64,000 nucleotides of DNA, from the NCBI RefSeq assembly GCF_963678635.1, contig NC_087068.1, forward strand, positions 2,604,001-2,668,000, written 5' to 3'. Origin of the DNA: Symsagittifera roscoffensis (lineage: Eukaryota > Xenacoelomorpha > Acoela > Convolutidae). Each line of letters begins with the position of its first letter. The first letter of the stretch is position 1. The notes below the pieces were generated by a model. The model saw only the letters and a list, made by a program, of their open reading frames with translations. It had not been told where the DNA came from and searched no databases. Of the stretch, positions 24,101 to 37,000 are shown piece by piece. The position numbers and the translations under genes are program-made.

Positions 24101-25098
24101 CCGACTACCTGAAGGAGAAGGATCCCAAACTGGACTCCAGGGCAGTGCGAGCGCTGCTCACAACGGGAGGTCCGAGGCTGATGAAAGTGGACGGACATTA
24201 TATCGATGTCCATGGCCCTTACCCGATTCTGATGAACGTGGATGGCATCAATATCTACACGAAAGCTCACATAACTGATGCGAACGATCAAGTTGGCCGG
24301 ATATACATTGGTCAAGAGGAGCTGAAGGTCAGACGAATCGGACACAACGCGATGCTCGAACAAGATGCTGTGCATATTGGTTGCGAGGCAGATCTGGCCG
24401 CACACGTTCTGGACGTGCAAGGCAAACAACTTTCAGTAAAGGGGCTGCTAGACACGGGAGCAGTGGTTAGTGTCATGCCAGTCAAAACTTGGACCGACAT
24501 GGGTTTCGAAAGATCGGATCTCATACCGACAAACATCAGGTTGGCAGCTGCCAATCAGGGAGCGATCTATGTCGCCGGACGAACCCCGATCATCTCACTG
24601 CAGCTTGGAGGAAGACATCTTTGGATGAGCTTCCTAGTAGTAGAGAATTTGGATGAATCCGACCAGTTCGTCCTAGGAAGGGATTTCGTTCGCAACTTTG
24701 ACGTCACGATTGATCTCAATGACGGATTGATTAGGATCAAGGATCCTGAAAGAAAGTATGAGAAAAGACCCCTTAATAAGATCTTAATTAATCAGGCCAA
24801 GGTGCCGATTTTTCTGGATCGAAAAGTTAGATTAAAACCGAACCAAGCCGTAGTAGCGACGTTTAGGATGAGGAACTTGAATGAACTCAGCAGTGACAGA
24901 CAGGTGTGTCTGGTACCAAATCCAAACAGTAAAAGCTCGGCTATTTTAGGAAGAAGCTTCTCACTCACTCAGAGCGGACTGTGTGTGAGTGTGTTATTGA
25001 ACACAGAAGCAACAACAGTGACAATACAGAGGGGAAAGAAACTACGCTTTGCCTCTGAACACAGACTTTCTGAGTGTGGAGAACTTGAAGAAGTTTGA
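21145..25098 (+). pseudogene. Element A Gag and protease part of Gag-Pol (frame ends by frameshift)
   Basis: I chose the ATG at 21145; the frame is open from 21085 but without an earlier ATG. The first 290 residues are charged and low complexity. A coiled coil spans about residues 295-410. The capsid-like region is at about 506-705 (22663-23260). Two CCHC zinc knuckles follow, at C741 (CANCGSMDHHVSAC) and C793 (CFFCNLEGHFKSDC). The aspartic protease has DTGA at D1103 (24451). The homologous frame in element B runs on into RT, but here it hits a stop at 25098 after a small indel near 25045. Gag forms the particle and the protease matures Gag-Pol. Confidence 0.9.
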
Positions 25099-28000
25099 CG
25101 TAACTAATTGTCCATTACATGCGAACCAAGAATGTATAATGAAAAGAGTAATTGAATTGAAATATTCTAGGAAATTGTTTTCAATGAAGTCGGAAACAGA
25201 TGATGGGCTGTCTAGTTGTTCCAACTTTCCTGAGAGGCCGACGGAAGCAGAGTTAGCAGCGAATAGGCCTGTCCTACCTGAGATAGAACATCTGAAGGGT
25301 AAAATATCTGACAAGGAACTAGATTCGCTCAGGGCGGTGCTAGATCGGAACGCAGACGTTTTTTCAAAGCATAAGGCCGATATAGGTTGTTGCAATTTTG
25401 TAGAGCACGAGATTGAGATAGAAGAGGGCTCGGTACCTCATAGGGAAGGGGCGAGAAGAATGACCCCAAATAAATCAGAAGCGTGTAGGAAGGAAATTGA
25501 AATGTTAATGGAGTACGACATGATTGAGCCATCGAAGTCCCCATGGGCCTGTGGCGTGGTCATGGCGAAAAAGAAAGGGGGGCAACTCAGGTTTTGTTGT
25601 GATTTCCGTTAGCTGAACGCAGTGACTATAAAAGACGCATACCCCATTCCCCGCATCGATGAGAGCCTATCCAAGCTGGGAGACGCTAAGTTCTTCACGA
25701 CGTTGGATTTGGGCTCAGCATTCTGGCAAGTGCCACTCAGAAAGCAAGATCGAGAGAAAACAGGTTTCGCGTGTGAGCTGGGACTGTTCCAGTGGAAGAG
25801 GATGCCATTCGGATTGTGCAACGCGACGGCCACATTCCAGCGACTGATGGCTCAGGCACTCACGAGCGTCACTAAGAAATACGGGAATCTCATCATGTGT
25901 TATGTCGATGATGTTGTGATTGCAACACCAACCCTAGAAGACCACATAGAGAGGTTGGAGGAGGTGTTTTCTTGCATGAAGCAGGCGGGTCTGAAATGCA
26001 AACCCTCTAAGTGTGAAATCCTCAGGGATTCCATAAAGTATTTGGGCCGCCTGGTTGACAAACATGGAGTGAGACCAGATCCTGAAGCGGTTGAAGCGGT
26101 GTTGACCTGGAAGGCACCTAAAACAGATACACAGTTGATGAGTTTTCTGGGATTCGCCAATTATTATCGTGAGTTCATCAAGGGGTATGCTGACAAAATA
26201 TACCCCATGCAGAGATTGATGAGAAACAAGGGCAAAAAGTTCACCTGGACTGATGAGGCACAAGTCTCATTTGAAAATATCAAACGTGAACTTTGCGAGG
26301 CACCGGTCCTCGGCATGCCAACGGAGAAGGGAATGTTCGTGCTGGACACGGATGCATCAGTGGTTGCGATATCAGGCATACTTCACCAAGAGCAGGAGTG
26401 GAACGGGAGAACGGTTCTTCGTCCGATAGCTTATGGAAGTAAAGTCCTGAGTGACACTGAGATGAAGTACGGCGCACCAAAAGCGGAGATGTTTGCTGTG
26501 ATCACGTTCGTGGAAAAATACAGGGCCTACCTGGGGAGTGCTCCATTCAAGTTACGTGTGGACAATCGTGCCCTTGCCTGGCTGAAAACCTATTCGATGG
26601 ATCAAAGCTACATTGGTCGTTGGATCGTGCGCTTGGATGGATACCACATGATCATAGAGCACCGTACCCGTGACAAGCACCAGAACGCAGATAGCCTCAG
26701 TAAAAAGACAGAATTTTATGAGCGCCTCGAGGAGAAGCAGGCTAACCAATCAGAGATCAAAGAGGGGTTTTCCTTTCTGGACAAAGAAACCTACGATGAG
26801 CTGCCACTTACTAGGTGGTTAGACAAATCAGGACATCCTATACCTGGACACCCTGACCTTCCAGTGGAGACGGCCGCGGAGATAAAGCTTTTAGCCAGAG
26901 GCGAACCCGTTCCGTTGGACCTGCTAGTCCGATCCAACTTGGTACAGCAAGAACTGACCAGGCTGGGTATAAACAGCATCGCTTTATTGAATAAGACGGT
27001 GAACGTGGCGCCGGACGTCATGGGAAAACTCCGTGACTTGTTGGATAGGGAAGTGAATAGGCATGATCGTGAATGGATGGAGACCATGCAGAGGTTGACT
27101 GTCACCGAGAGAACAGAGAAGAGGCCAGTGTCCATTCGCAGCCGAGGCGTTGAACGGGATTGCAGGTCGATCGTCAACCAGCTGGTGACCTCGATGCCGA
27201 AAGAAGTATTGTTGAGAACTTCGTTCACTGAATATGGAACATCGAATCAAAACCAAGCTACTGAGGAAGTCAGGATCAGGTCGAAATCTAGCTTCACGAG
27301 GAGAGTGCACTTCACGGATGCAAAAGAGGAATACGAGCCAAGCCCAGATTGTTCGTCCATGGACGAGACAATGTCCGGGGAGTCTGACACCTTCGAGCCA
27401 GTCAAGGACGTCTCCTCTGATGAGTCAGACACCTTTGAGCCCGTGCAGGACGACTTGTCCGGGGAGAGGTTGACTAGACCACCTAGGGGCAGAATTTTGT
27501 CCGGGGAGTCGGGTTCAAAGCGACCGATGGACAGAGTTTTGTCCGGGGAGTCAAGAAACATCTCAGACAACTTGGAATATGATGTTGAGGAATCAGTCGT
27601 TTCAAGTGGTGACTCGAGACCCCAGTCCTGGGACAACACGTCTGAAACAACTTCCAATTCCGATGTGTCAGAGATCGCAATCCACTCCTTATTGGTAGAC
27701 TGGAAGCAGCGTGGGCTGGACCGAGAAACACATCAGGATCCAGACAGGGACAGATACACCTCAGATGAAGAGGGCACTGTGGTAGATAATGCCGCAGACG
27801 AGCTCGAGCTGATAGCAGTTTCAAAACGCCCAACCAGATTGCTGCCACATGGTACGGTCGTCCGTACCAATCTGGAACCATCTGTGCAAGAAGCGACGCC
27901 TTTGAAAAAGATATGGTGTGTCAAGTTGATGGACGATGCTCATGCTCCGGAGATAATGAGTGGGCAAATGAACGTGGTGAAGACGTATTTGAAAGCCAGG

Positions 28001-28159
28001 TACAGGCTGTCGGATCTCCTGAGGGCTCAACGAAATGATAGAATGACGAGCAGTCTGAAAAGATGGATCGAGAATGGAGCACCTGACAAGGGAGACTTGG
28101 AAGAAGACAGCTACAAAATCCTGAAGCAATTTTACCTGAAGAGGAAAGACTTGTTGTAA
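25049..28159 (+). pseudogene. Element A reverse transcriptase and RNase H, two nonsense codons
   Basis: This frame carries Ty3/gypsy RT: a QLRFCCDFR segment, FFTTLDLGSAFWQVPL (motif A), MPFGLCNATATFQRLM, and YVDD at 25901-25912. The FLGFANYYREFI connection and RNase H follow, with LDTDASVVAISG and a KHQNADSLSKK end. A linker with four LSGE(S/R)-type repeats leads to the IN zinc region. An in-frame TAG at 25610-25612 and a TAA at 28157-28159 replace tyrosine codons present in element B. The enzyme converts element RNA to cDNA, but this copy cannot make it without readthrough. Confidence 0.9.
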
Positions 28160-28162
28160 CTG

Positions 28163-29293
28163 AATAAGGACGGAATCGTAGCCTGTAAGCGCAAGGAGGA
28201 GGACAAGGTCCTTTATAAATACAATTCAATAGTGTTACCACAGTTGTACCAGACTGAATTGCTCTTTCGCTCACATGATCAGATGGGACATCAAGGCGTG
28301 GACAAAGTGTATAACAGGATACAAAAACGATTCGAATGGCCGGGATTGAAGAAGGCTTGTGAGAAATGGATAGCCGCATGCCTGTCTTGTCAACAGGCAA
28401 AGGATCCCAGGAAACTAAGGTTTCCCCTACAGTCAATAGAATCGTCAGGTTTCAACGAAGTGGTGCAGATTGATCATCAGAAAATCTGCATGACAGCAAC
28501 GGGCTATAATCAGGTGCTGGTAATGATCGACCATTTTACGAAGTATGCGGAGGCAGCACCCTGCATGACAGCGTCGGCAGAAGAAACATGCGATCATTTG
28601 ATAAACGTGTGGATAGCAAGGCATGGCTGCCCCATCACGTTCCAATCGGACAATGGCAAAGCATTCGTAGGTGATCTCACGAAAGAGTTAATGAAAAGGT
28701 CGCAGGTAGCGCAGGCCCACTCGACCACTTATCACCCGCAAACGAATGGCCTAGTCGAGAGGCAGAATCGCACACTGGTATCCATGTTGAGAGTCTACTG
28801 CTCACGCTATATGGATGACTGGGACAAGCACTTGCCGCAAGTGATGGGTGCTTACAACAGCACGGAGCATTCCACCACGGGAATAAGTCCGCATATGATG
28901 CTGACGGGTCATGAAAAAGCACTCCCGTTAACGTTCTTCTACCCTGAATATGAAGGGAAGAGGACAGCACCGCAAACGTACGTGCGGGACGTTATTAGAA
29001 GACAACAGGACCTCAATGACTTATGCAGGAGGAATACGCAACAGGCGCAGATTAGACAAAAAAGGAGGTTTGATAAAAGGACGGCCGATGCAAAAGCCTA
29101 CTCAGTTGGCGACTACGTCTGGGTGTTCCAGGAAGTGGTTCCACCAAAAGGAACCAAGAAACTATTAAAGAAATGGCGTGGTCCATTTCAGATAACACCG
29201 GAAGAGCGGCTCATTACGAGAATATCAAACCACACAACGCCTCGTCCGAGGATTGGTGCATCCCAGCGGACATGCAAGAGGGAGACTATTTAA
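28163..29293 (+). pseudogene. Element A integrase (ends in deletion and frameshift)
   Basis: In the same frame as the preceding RT after the TAA, it shows the HHCC zinc site (HDQMGH and CLSC), then the DDE core: D in VQIDHQKI, D in FQSDNG and E in GLVERQNR with a D-35-E spacing. A GPFQI segment marks the C-terminal SH3-like region. Compared with element B about a dozen codons are missing near 29187 and the frame shifts, so the frame ends in unrelated residues at 29293. Integrase inserts the cDNA into the genome. Confidence 0.9.
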
Positions 29294-30585
29294 TAGTGGA
29301 TCCTGCTTGTGAAGTGAATGAAAGTGGTACTCGCGACAAGAACGACGGGAATGAGATGGTGGACAATTGTGATCTACCACTGGATCTCGAGTTGACTGAG
29401 AGAGTAGAGGTGGACGATGAAACTCTACCCTATGCCGAAGAAGACTGGGATTGCCCGGAACAAACCGAAATTGACAAAGGAATACAGCCTGACTTTCCGC
29501 TCACTATGGAGACACGCCAAAGTAAGAGGGGAAAAAACCAGAAGAAATACAATCCGTATGGCGAGGACTTCGTTGTAGACCGGATAGTAGTGAGTGATGT
29601 CATAGACTCGCTGGTGGGGCTGGACGAAGTAGCGATGCTAGAAGAAATCCACCTTGTGAACGATATGGATCAAGATTGGATCGACGATCGATCAGAACCG
29701 GAAGTGGAGTTCGAACCAGAAGCGGAACAGACTCATGAGCAAGAACTAACAAACTTGCGCGTGCTCGAATGGCTCCACGATCTGCCGACAGATCCAAAAG
29801 AGACGATCCTGACGATTCAGGACGTCGACAGAGACGGCGTCAAATACATCAGTCATGACAATACCGAGTCCAACTGGGTCGCCCCAGATGGTCCTCTACG
29901 TGTTCCACAATCCAACCTCGGTCTCCTAGACTTTGGGCGATCGACGGGGACGTCGATGGATATTTTTGTCCGGGGAGTGGGGGTAGGACTCACCCACACC
30001 GAAAATCTCATAATAAAAAAATTGAAATCGGCAAGGGAAACCGGAGAACTAGAGACAGAGGGCGAGAATGCTAAGAAACCACCTTTTGGACGAATCTTTG
30101 AATCGTATTTTGATCTCCCGAACCACTATTCGAAAAATATCGTTATAACGGACAGCGATTTCATACTCACGGAACGCACGTGCGCCATAGCGATAACTGC
30201 GGACGTAAGCTTTAAAACAGCACTAGCGGCCGACTTCAAAAGAGAGTACAAGAATATCGAGTTTTTGTGGAAACAGAGGCCGGGTGTAGGAGGAATGATA
30301 GCGTTGCCCCCTGTTGCATCACAGATACCAGGGAAATATTTGTGTTTTTTGGTTACGAAAGCTACTGATAGGCAACACGTGAATCCGGAGAGCTTGGTAT
30401 TGGCCTTGACTCGACTTAGGGATTTCCTGGTTGAGAGAGGTGTGACCTCTCTCTCGTTGCCAGTTTATGATCCCAATAGAGGGAAGCTACACCCGAGAGA
30501 GTTGTACGCTCTTGTGCATGTGATATTTTCAGAGACTGACATAGAGGTTTACTTACATAAAAAATACTATCTGAGCATATGCTAA
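29173..30585 (+). pseudogene. Element A Pol tail with macro-domain-like C-terminus
   Basis: After the shift the Pol tail resumes with a TGRAAHYENIKPHN segment. An acidic linker follows, and the final 150 residues (about 30130-30580) resemble a single macro domain of the TARG1/OARD1-Poa1 type. Matching segments in order are AIAITADVSFKTALAADFK, a GGMIALPP strand, YLCFLVTK, an ESLVLALTRLRDFL helix, SLSLPV and then HVIFSETDIEVYLH. The catalytic aspartate of the GCGLD loop is not evident (the loop reads DPNRGKLH). Macro domains bind or cleave ADP-ribose; activity here is unknown. The start at 29173 is not real: this is the end of one long Pol. Confidence 0.7.
29963..29983 (+). promoter_or_regulatory. 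Internal copy of the LTR-proximal GTCCGGGGAGT motif (A)
   Basis: Inside the Pol tail coding frame, TTTTTGTCCGGGGAGT plus a G run is identical to element B at 54264-54284. The TTGTCCGGGGAGT core matches the motif directly upstream of the 3' LTR (40431-40444). It could act as an internal plus-strand primer site. Confidence 0.5.
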
Positions 30586-31027
30586 GAATTGCGCTCGGCG
30601 ATAAGTGGTTTTTATTAAGTTGCTCGATAAGAATTAGAGTCAAGTTTTAGGTTAGGTTTTAGGTACAGTATTAGGGATTAGGTTTTTATATGATAGTATA
30701 GGTGTGTGATGTTTATGTGTTTATGTTATGTTATTGTTATGATATGTTTTATGTTTGTGTCATCAAGGTGACAGCGCTTATTCGTGCTACTCTGACAAAG
30801 ATAAAGGTGGACGATCCACCTTGGTGCTAAATTTTAAATCAGAATTGTGAAGAGAATTTCAATGGAGAGTTTTAAAGAATTGATTGATGTTGCATCCAAA
30901 AATGATGGTTCTAAGTCGCGACCTGTTTTTTAGATCTTGATTGATCGAAAATTGTTTACTGAACACTGAATCAGAGGAGACAGAAAGAAATTACACGACA
31001 CGACAACAAGAATCAACACGAAAAGAA
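30586..31027 (+). promoter_or_regulatory. Spacer between Pol and ORF2 with a splice-acceptor-like site
   Basis: The spacer is T-rich with many ATGs in TATGTTATG-like words. CCTGTTTTTTAG (30922-30933) is a strong acceptor-like signal. Downstream of it the first ATG is the ORF2 start at 31028, so splicing there would remove all upstream ATGs. This suggests ORF2 is made from a spliced RNA. I did not locate the donor. Confidence 0.5.
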
Positions 31028-34000
31028 ATGGGTGACACGAACGAACTCATGGAATTCCTCTCAGCGAGTCTAGGAGCGACTCTAGACGAGATCTATCAGC
31101 GGCTGATCGATTGTGATTTTACACGAGAAGACCCGGGGTTGGCGATGTTTGTGGTCGCACTCCTCAATGCACTGGGAAGAGAGGGTCGAGGGAATCGCCC
31201 TACAGAAGTCGTGTTGATGTTGGCCTTCGGTGAGTCCGGGACCGCCGAGAGAGGCCGAAACCGATTGATGAGATGGAGGCGCGGAGAGATGTCTGGCCAC
31301 GACCTGGCTCGTGAGCCAGGACTAGGTGAGCAAAGGGACCACCGGCTAGGTGAGATGCCCTTGCCCGTCCAACCTGCGCAGCCAATCATTGGAGCGAAGA
31401 GACAACGTGATGGGCCAGGCCCGTCACACTCTGTCGACTCTCCAACAGCTGCTCCTCCCCTAAAGAGAGTGAGAGTGAGCGAGATAGAGATCCAGACGTC
31501 GGAGACGATTGAGACACTGGAGAAGAAGGAGAGAGATCAGAGTGAGCTGTGTGCCAAACTTCAGGAGTACAGGGCGATAGCTCGAGAGAGAGACGAATGG
31601 AAAAAGAAATTTGAAGATCTGCAGGTGGCCTACAAGGAGGATGAGATAAAGCACCTGAAGGAGCTGTATATGGCGAAGGTGAGCCAAGTGTCACCGGAAA
31701 TCCTGGCGAGCATGAGGTCCTCGGAGGGATCTAACGACACACGCCCCAGGACAACCGCGCAGGAGCTGTGCGCATCGAGAGGACCTGAGGTTCTGGATTT
31801 GCGTGCATCAAAGGGGCCCGAGGCTCCTCAGCAGACACGACCGTCTGCTTCGAGTCAGAGGTTTACGATACCAGACCCTTCTGACACCTATCTAGCTCCT
31901 CAATTTCAGGAATCATTTAACCAAGTGGCCAGAGCCGCGATGGATGAGATCAACAGAGGCACTGAGCGGACACTGGCTAGGATCGTTCCTTCCCAGCGTC
32001 GTGATCATTCATCAAATAGCTCGGAACGAGCAACCCGCACGATAGCGTGTTCTGCGCCTGGTGGAGTCTTTGAGAAGTCTCGCGTGGTAGACATCAGGAA
32101 GAATCTGATGGCACGTCATCAGTTCACGCAAGTGCCAGCCGAGCATCCTCGAGCCTGCCTGAATGACATGAGCTGGAACCCCGCCACGAACGACCAAGTA
32201 ATTCCCCCAGGGAGTCGCCATTTGATCATTGGAGACAGTTTGGTGAGAGATCTGAATGAGATCTTCGTCTATGGTCATACTACCATTCTGTCCTTTGGAG
32301 GAGCCTCAGTGGCTCAAGTCATCAAAATGATGGAGTTCCAGAGCGAGGATCATTTGGATACATTAATAATAATGCTGGGGACCAATGACGTCTCGAGAGC
32401 CCCCGTGACTCCGGAGAACAAGTGGGAACCTCTATTGGTGTGCCTATTGAACGAATTGAAAGAAAAGTATAGACCCAAGCTCGTGATCCTGTGTACGATA
32501 CCACCAAATCCTTTGGTGGGCACTATAGCTGCAGATTTCATGAACGGCAACGTGACGCGGTGGAATGAAATGACCCGCAGTCTGGTGAGAAACAACCCTG
32601 GCGAGTTGCGACTCCTGGATCTCGAAAATATGCTGCGCATGACTGACCACATCGCGCTCACTAAAGATGGAGTGCACTTCAATACCCAACGAGGGAGGCA
32701 TTGGATTAATGATGTGTTTCAGACGCAATTGAGGGAAGCGGAGCAAGTGTCGAGGGCGACCGGTTCTTTGGCTCGGACCAATTTGACCGGAGGGAGTAGA
32801 ATAAGGGCAACCGTGCCCGAATCCCTCGCCAACCGTCTAGGGCCCTTGGCGACGGAGACGGTTGGAGCCGCAACCGTCGCTCCGAGCTCGAACGTGAGAG
32901 ACAGGCTGGGGACTGCTCCTCCTCCCAGGCCGCAATCGATTGGAAGCCGACTCGGCAGATCGGTGGAACAGAACAACAGGAATAACTCCCAGACCGCGTC
33001 TAGGAGGAACGATTCGCCTGCCACGACAAATCCTGCTTCGACAGCAGGACCGTCTACAAGTACCGTGCCAGCGGAGGGAATTGAATCAGGCAGCAGGCTG
33101 CTTTGGAATAGATCAGATCCTAGCCATTGGGGTCAGTATAAGACGGACATGTCGGCGAAGTTGAATATGAATACCTTGACGTGTCGGGAAGATGCGATGA
33201 GAATGACTGGCGGTGAAAGTCCCACAGTGTCGCGACTTTATCGGATACCGGGCGTGGATTGGCTGCTAGCAGAACAGGAGAAATTCAGCTCCTCGACCTC
33301 ACTCCGACATGTAGACCTGGATGGATTACCTCATGACAATACCTTTGGACCTTTAAACACCCGGTCGCTCACCGACGTTCGAGATAGGACCCGGGAAAGG
33401 ACACCACCTGCTCGCAAGGGCAAATTCCAGACGGAGAACAAGCCCAATAACAAACATCACAAGATGTACAGACAATTCGCTAAACCACCCGGTCAGACGC
33501 CTGGCGAGTATTCGAGGGACTACCCCCGAACTACAACAGTGGTTGGAGACGATAAGAGATACGGGAACCTGAAGGCCCCAATAGGCGATGGCCTTTTTGC
33601 AGCTTATGACCCCTTGGACATGAAGGCTGCCAAATATCTGGTTGTGGCCGGCTCCGATTATCTCTACACGCCCCGTTCTCTATTCTGGCCCGATGTGATT
33701 TTCTTAACGGCGCCTAAACTGGACTGGGGACAGGCGATAGGCATGATGATAAGTGTACGGAGAGTGGTCAGCATGGAGCCGCAGGTAATAGTGGTTGCAG
33801 GCTCAAATGATCATCTGCAAAGCAGGGGCTTATTGTCACGTCTGACGGATGGATCGATCCCGATTAACGAAGTCATAGGGGAGGCGATAATGACACTGCT
33901 CTCGGCGATGGCCGAGGTAGAGGCAGCGGCAAGACAACGTTTCACCATGAATGTGGTGAAGGTGATCTTCGTATTGTCACCAGGCTACGCTGCGTTGCCT

Positions 34001-37000
34001 GAACCCCTTCAATTTGTGTACACAATGGTCACGACGATAGCAGAGGGGATATTTAACGTGATAATTCCTGCCCCAAACAGAGTGGTGGACCTGGACAATT
34101 ACTATCCGTCCCGATCTGAGCTTCCCGCCGTTTGGGCTGACATTTCGAGTGCCATACAGGGGCTCAGAGATTGTAGCACAACTCGGTTGGTGCTAGATGA
34201 AGTTCTGGGGTTGGAGCTGTCCAACTTCGCAAGATTATTGAAGCTAAGACCAGGGGTAGGTGACGATCATCTATTAGTACAACAGGTGGCTGATGATCTC
34301 TGGTTCAGACAGATGGATCAGGCAGAGAATGAGCAGGGAAGGATGATCAGAAAGAACATGACGTCAGCAGAGGAGGACCTCATGGCAATGGCTTTGCGTA
34401 CGAAGCCACACAACAATATATGGTTGTACCTGTCACCGAGGCTGTGCACCTTGGGTGAGGACGCGTTTGAGCATGCGCCGGCAATAATTAAAGAGATACA
34501 TGCGTATCTGAAGAATCTACTTAATGCCCGGGAGTTGGCTGGAGGCAAGATGTTGAAGCTAATGCAAGACGTAAACACGATGTCGCTGGATAAGTTCCAA
34601 GCTGACGTGCTGGCCACAAAGGCACAGTACGAACGATCAGATGCTATCTTGGGTGGAATGGGAGTGGGATGGACTCTGATTGCCATGACCTACGGTCGAC
34701 TGGGAGACTTGCTCGTGCTGTTGCGTTACCCTGAACAACTACAGGGACCCAGTCGTGAGTTCAATGCACAGTTAGAAACCGCCTCGCTCAAGAAGATGAA
34801 AGACTGGAGGACTCTCCTGCTTCAATACCTCTTGCAACAGAACAGAAGCGTCACGGGAGAAGACAAGGTGGCGACGAACGCAGGCGAATGCAAGCAGTAT
34901 TGTGGCATGCCCTTACTAACAGACTTGGCTGTCATGATGCGGATTGATCCGTTGGCTCTGGTCCACGGACTGAGGGAATTCGTCACAGTGGTGTATGGAC
35001 CGGTGATGTCTTTTGCGTTCCCGGATGTGCAAGTTAAAGCGTACAGGAATTCAGTGTTGTACGTCAACCTGGTCTCAGTCGTGGATTGTTCCGTGCTGAA
35101 TTGGGTAGAGCAGAGTGAACTGAGAAAGCTGGCTAGCGACGACAGGCTGTTCGGAAGAATAGCAGAGCCAGGCTGGGTGTTGATGGACTTCAATAACCAC
35201 TTCAAATGCCGAATGGGCCGTGAGGATCTATCCCACATCCAGTTTAACCCAAAACTTTGGAATTTGAGACCAGTGGTGAAAGATACAGGAGAGGCTGTGG
35301 GAGTACCTCAATTGCCAGGAGCCTACGCCCACGCGAAAGAGAATCAACAAACATGGCTTCCTGGGTCCAGGCCGCTGCCGGACCAATGCCCTCGATATCC
35401 ACCGATAAGGAGGATGTTGTTGGGAGTCACATCTCCCATCATTGCCCCTCGTATCGGAGCAGCTCGTGACGCAGAGAAGAGAATGCTGAAGTGGAGTGGA
35501 GGGATGGAGCCGCGCTTCATCAGCTGGAACGCTGCCGCTGCGCATACGTTTGACTTCTCATTCCCCGATGCCTGGAGCAGGAAAAAGATCAAGGCACTAC
35601 CCTCCAGGAGACCAGAGGTCTCGGCTGAAACGTGGAACGAAGTGTATTCTTCCGCGGATGACTTATCGAGACTGAAGTGGTCAGGAGAAGCGAAAGTAGT
35701 GATGCTGGAGGTGGCAAGGGAGAGCAGAGGAGGCTCATATATAACGATAGAAGACCTGGCCCCACATGGCGAGGAGTTGGTAGAATTCCTGGTCGATGAT
35801 GAATTGTTTTATCACGCAGGAGACATGGCCGTACCGGCTCGGCCGGATTCGGGCACAGACGCGCGACAAGGACCCTCGGGACCTAGGCCGAAACCTGATG
35901 CGGACGACGATGAATTGATGTATCAGGACGATAACGATGATGGGACCGGAAGTAAGACGGAGAAACCGGGAGAGACCGATCTAGGAGCGTTGGAAAGGGA
36001 CTTGCTAGAGTACCGATTCAGTGAAGACGACGATGGGGAAGTCCATGGGAGTTTATTGTTGATGGCACCATCATCCTTCATGTCTCCTACAAAGGAGGCG
36101 TCGGCCGATCTATCTCCGATAGACCCAATAAGCCAGGCTAGAGAGTGCCGAAGCAGGGATCCGCAGAAACTGCTTCATGAATCACCGAGGAGGAGGAAAA
36201 TCGAAGAGTCGATGAAGATATCGTTCCTCAGTACGTTACCAGAAGAGGAATGGGAAAGATATCAAATGGAGCTGGAAGGCAAGACAGGAGCAATCTGGAG
36301 CCGAGTGAACTTCATGGAGAAATCATGGGACGTGATAAGGCGATATGGGACGCAGTCCATAATGAAGGTGGGATTGAACCAACCCATCATGCGTGAGGTC
36401 CTGGAGAAAATAGTGAGCTCCATGGAGTCGGATGTTCTGACCGAGTCAGTAACAGAAGACAGTGCCGATGATCAGCATGTTGCAAAGAAATTACCTGTCA
36501 GACGAGCCAGGAAAGGGCTGAAGCGACTAAAAGGGAAAACAGGAAGTCGAGCCATGAACCCGAGAGTGGTGAAGTCGAGAGCCAGCGCAGTGGTGACCTC
36601 TTTAGCGAGCGCAGGTCGTTCAGGCGAGAGCGGGCAAGGAGATAGCGCAACGCTGACAGGGGGAGAAAAAGAGAATCTGATACCCCCTATGCTCTTGGCA
36701 GGTCTGACCGTAACCGCCACAAGATCGAAGAAGACGGCGCGAACCCTGGCGGACACTAAGTTAGAAATGGAAATCATCAGTCAATGTGGATCTGGAGGAC
36801 TTGAAGATTATAGGCCCTCGCGGATCAACATGGCCAAGTTGAAACTGGAAGGACAACTCGACGTGGTCGAGTACAGTCGAATAACTGTGCCGGAATCGGT
36901 CCACATGGGAGATCCGGCAGGGGGTTATGTGGAGATGTTGAAAGCGAGGAACTCCGCGAGAGGGCACCTGATGGCTTGGAGCGAGAAGAGAGCCATGCAA

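Noticed and set aside
28000-30585. Many antisense frames over gag-pol and ORF2
   Set aside because: They are shadows of the plus-strand coding frames and have no recognisable domains.
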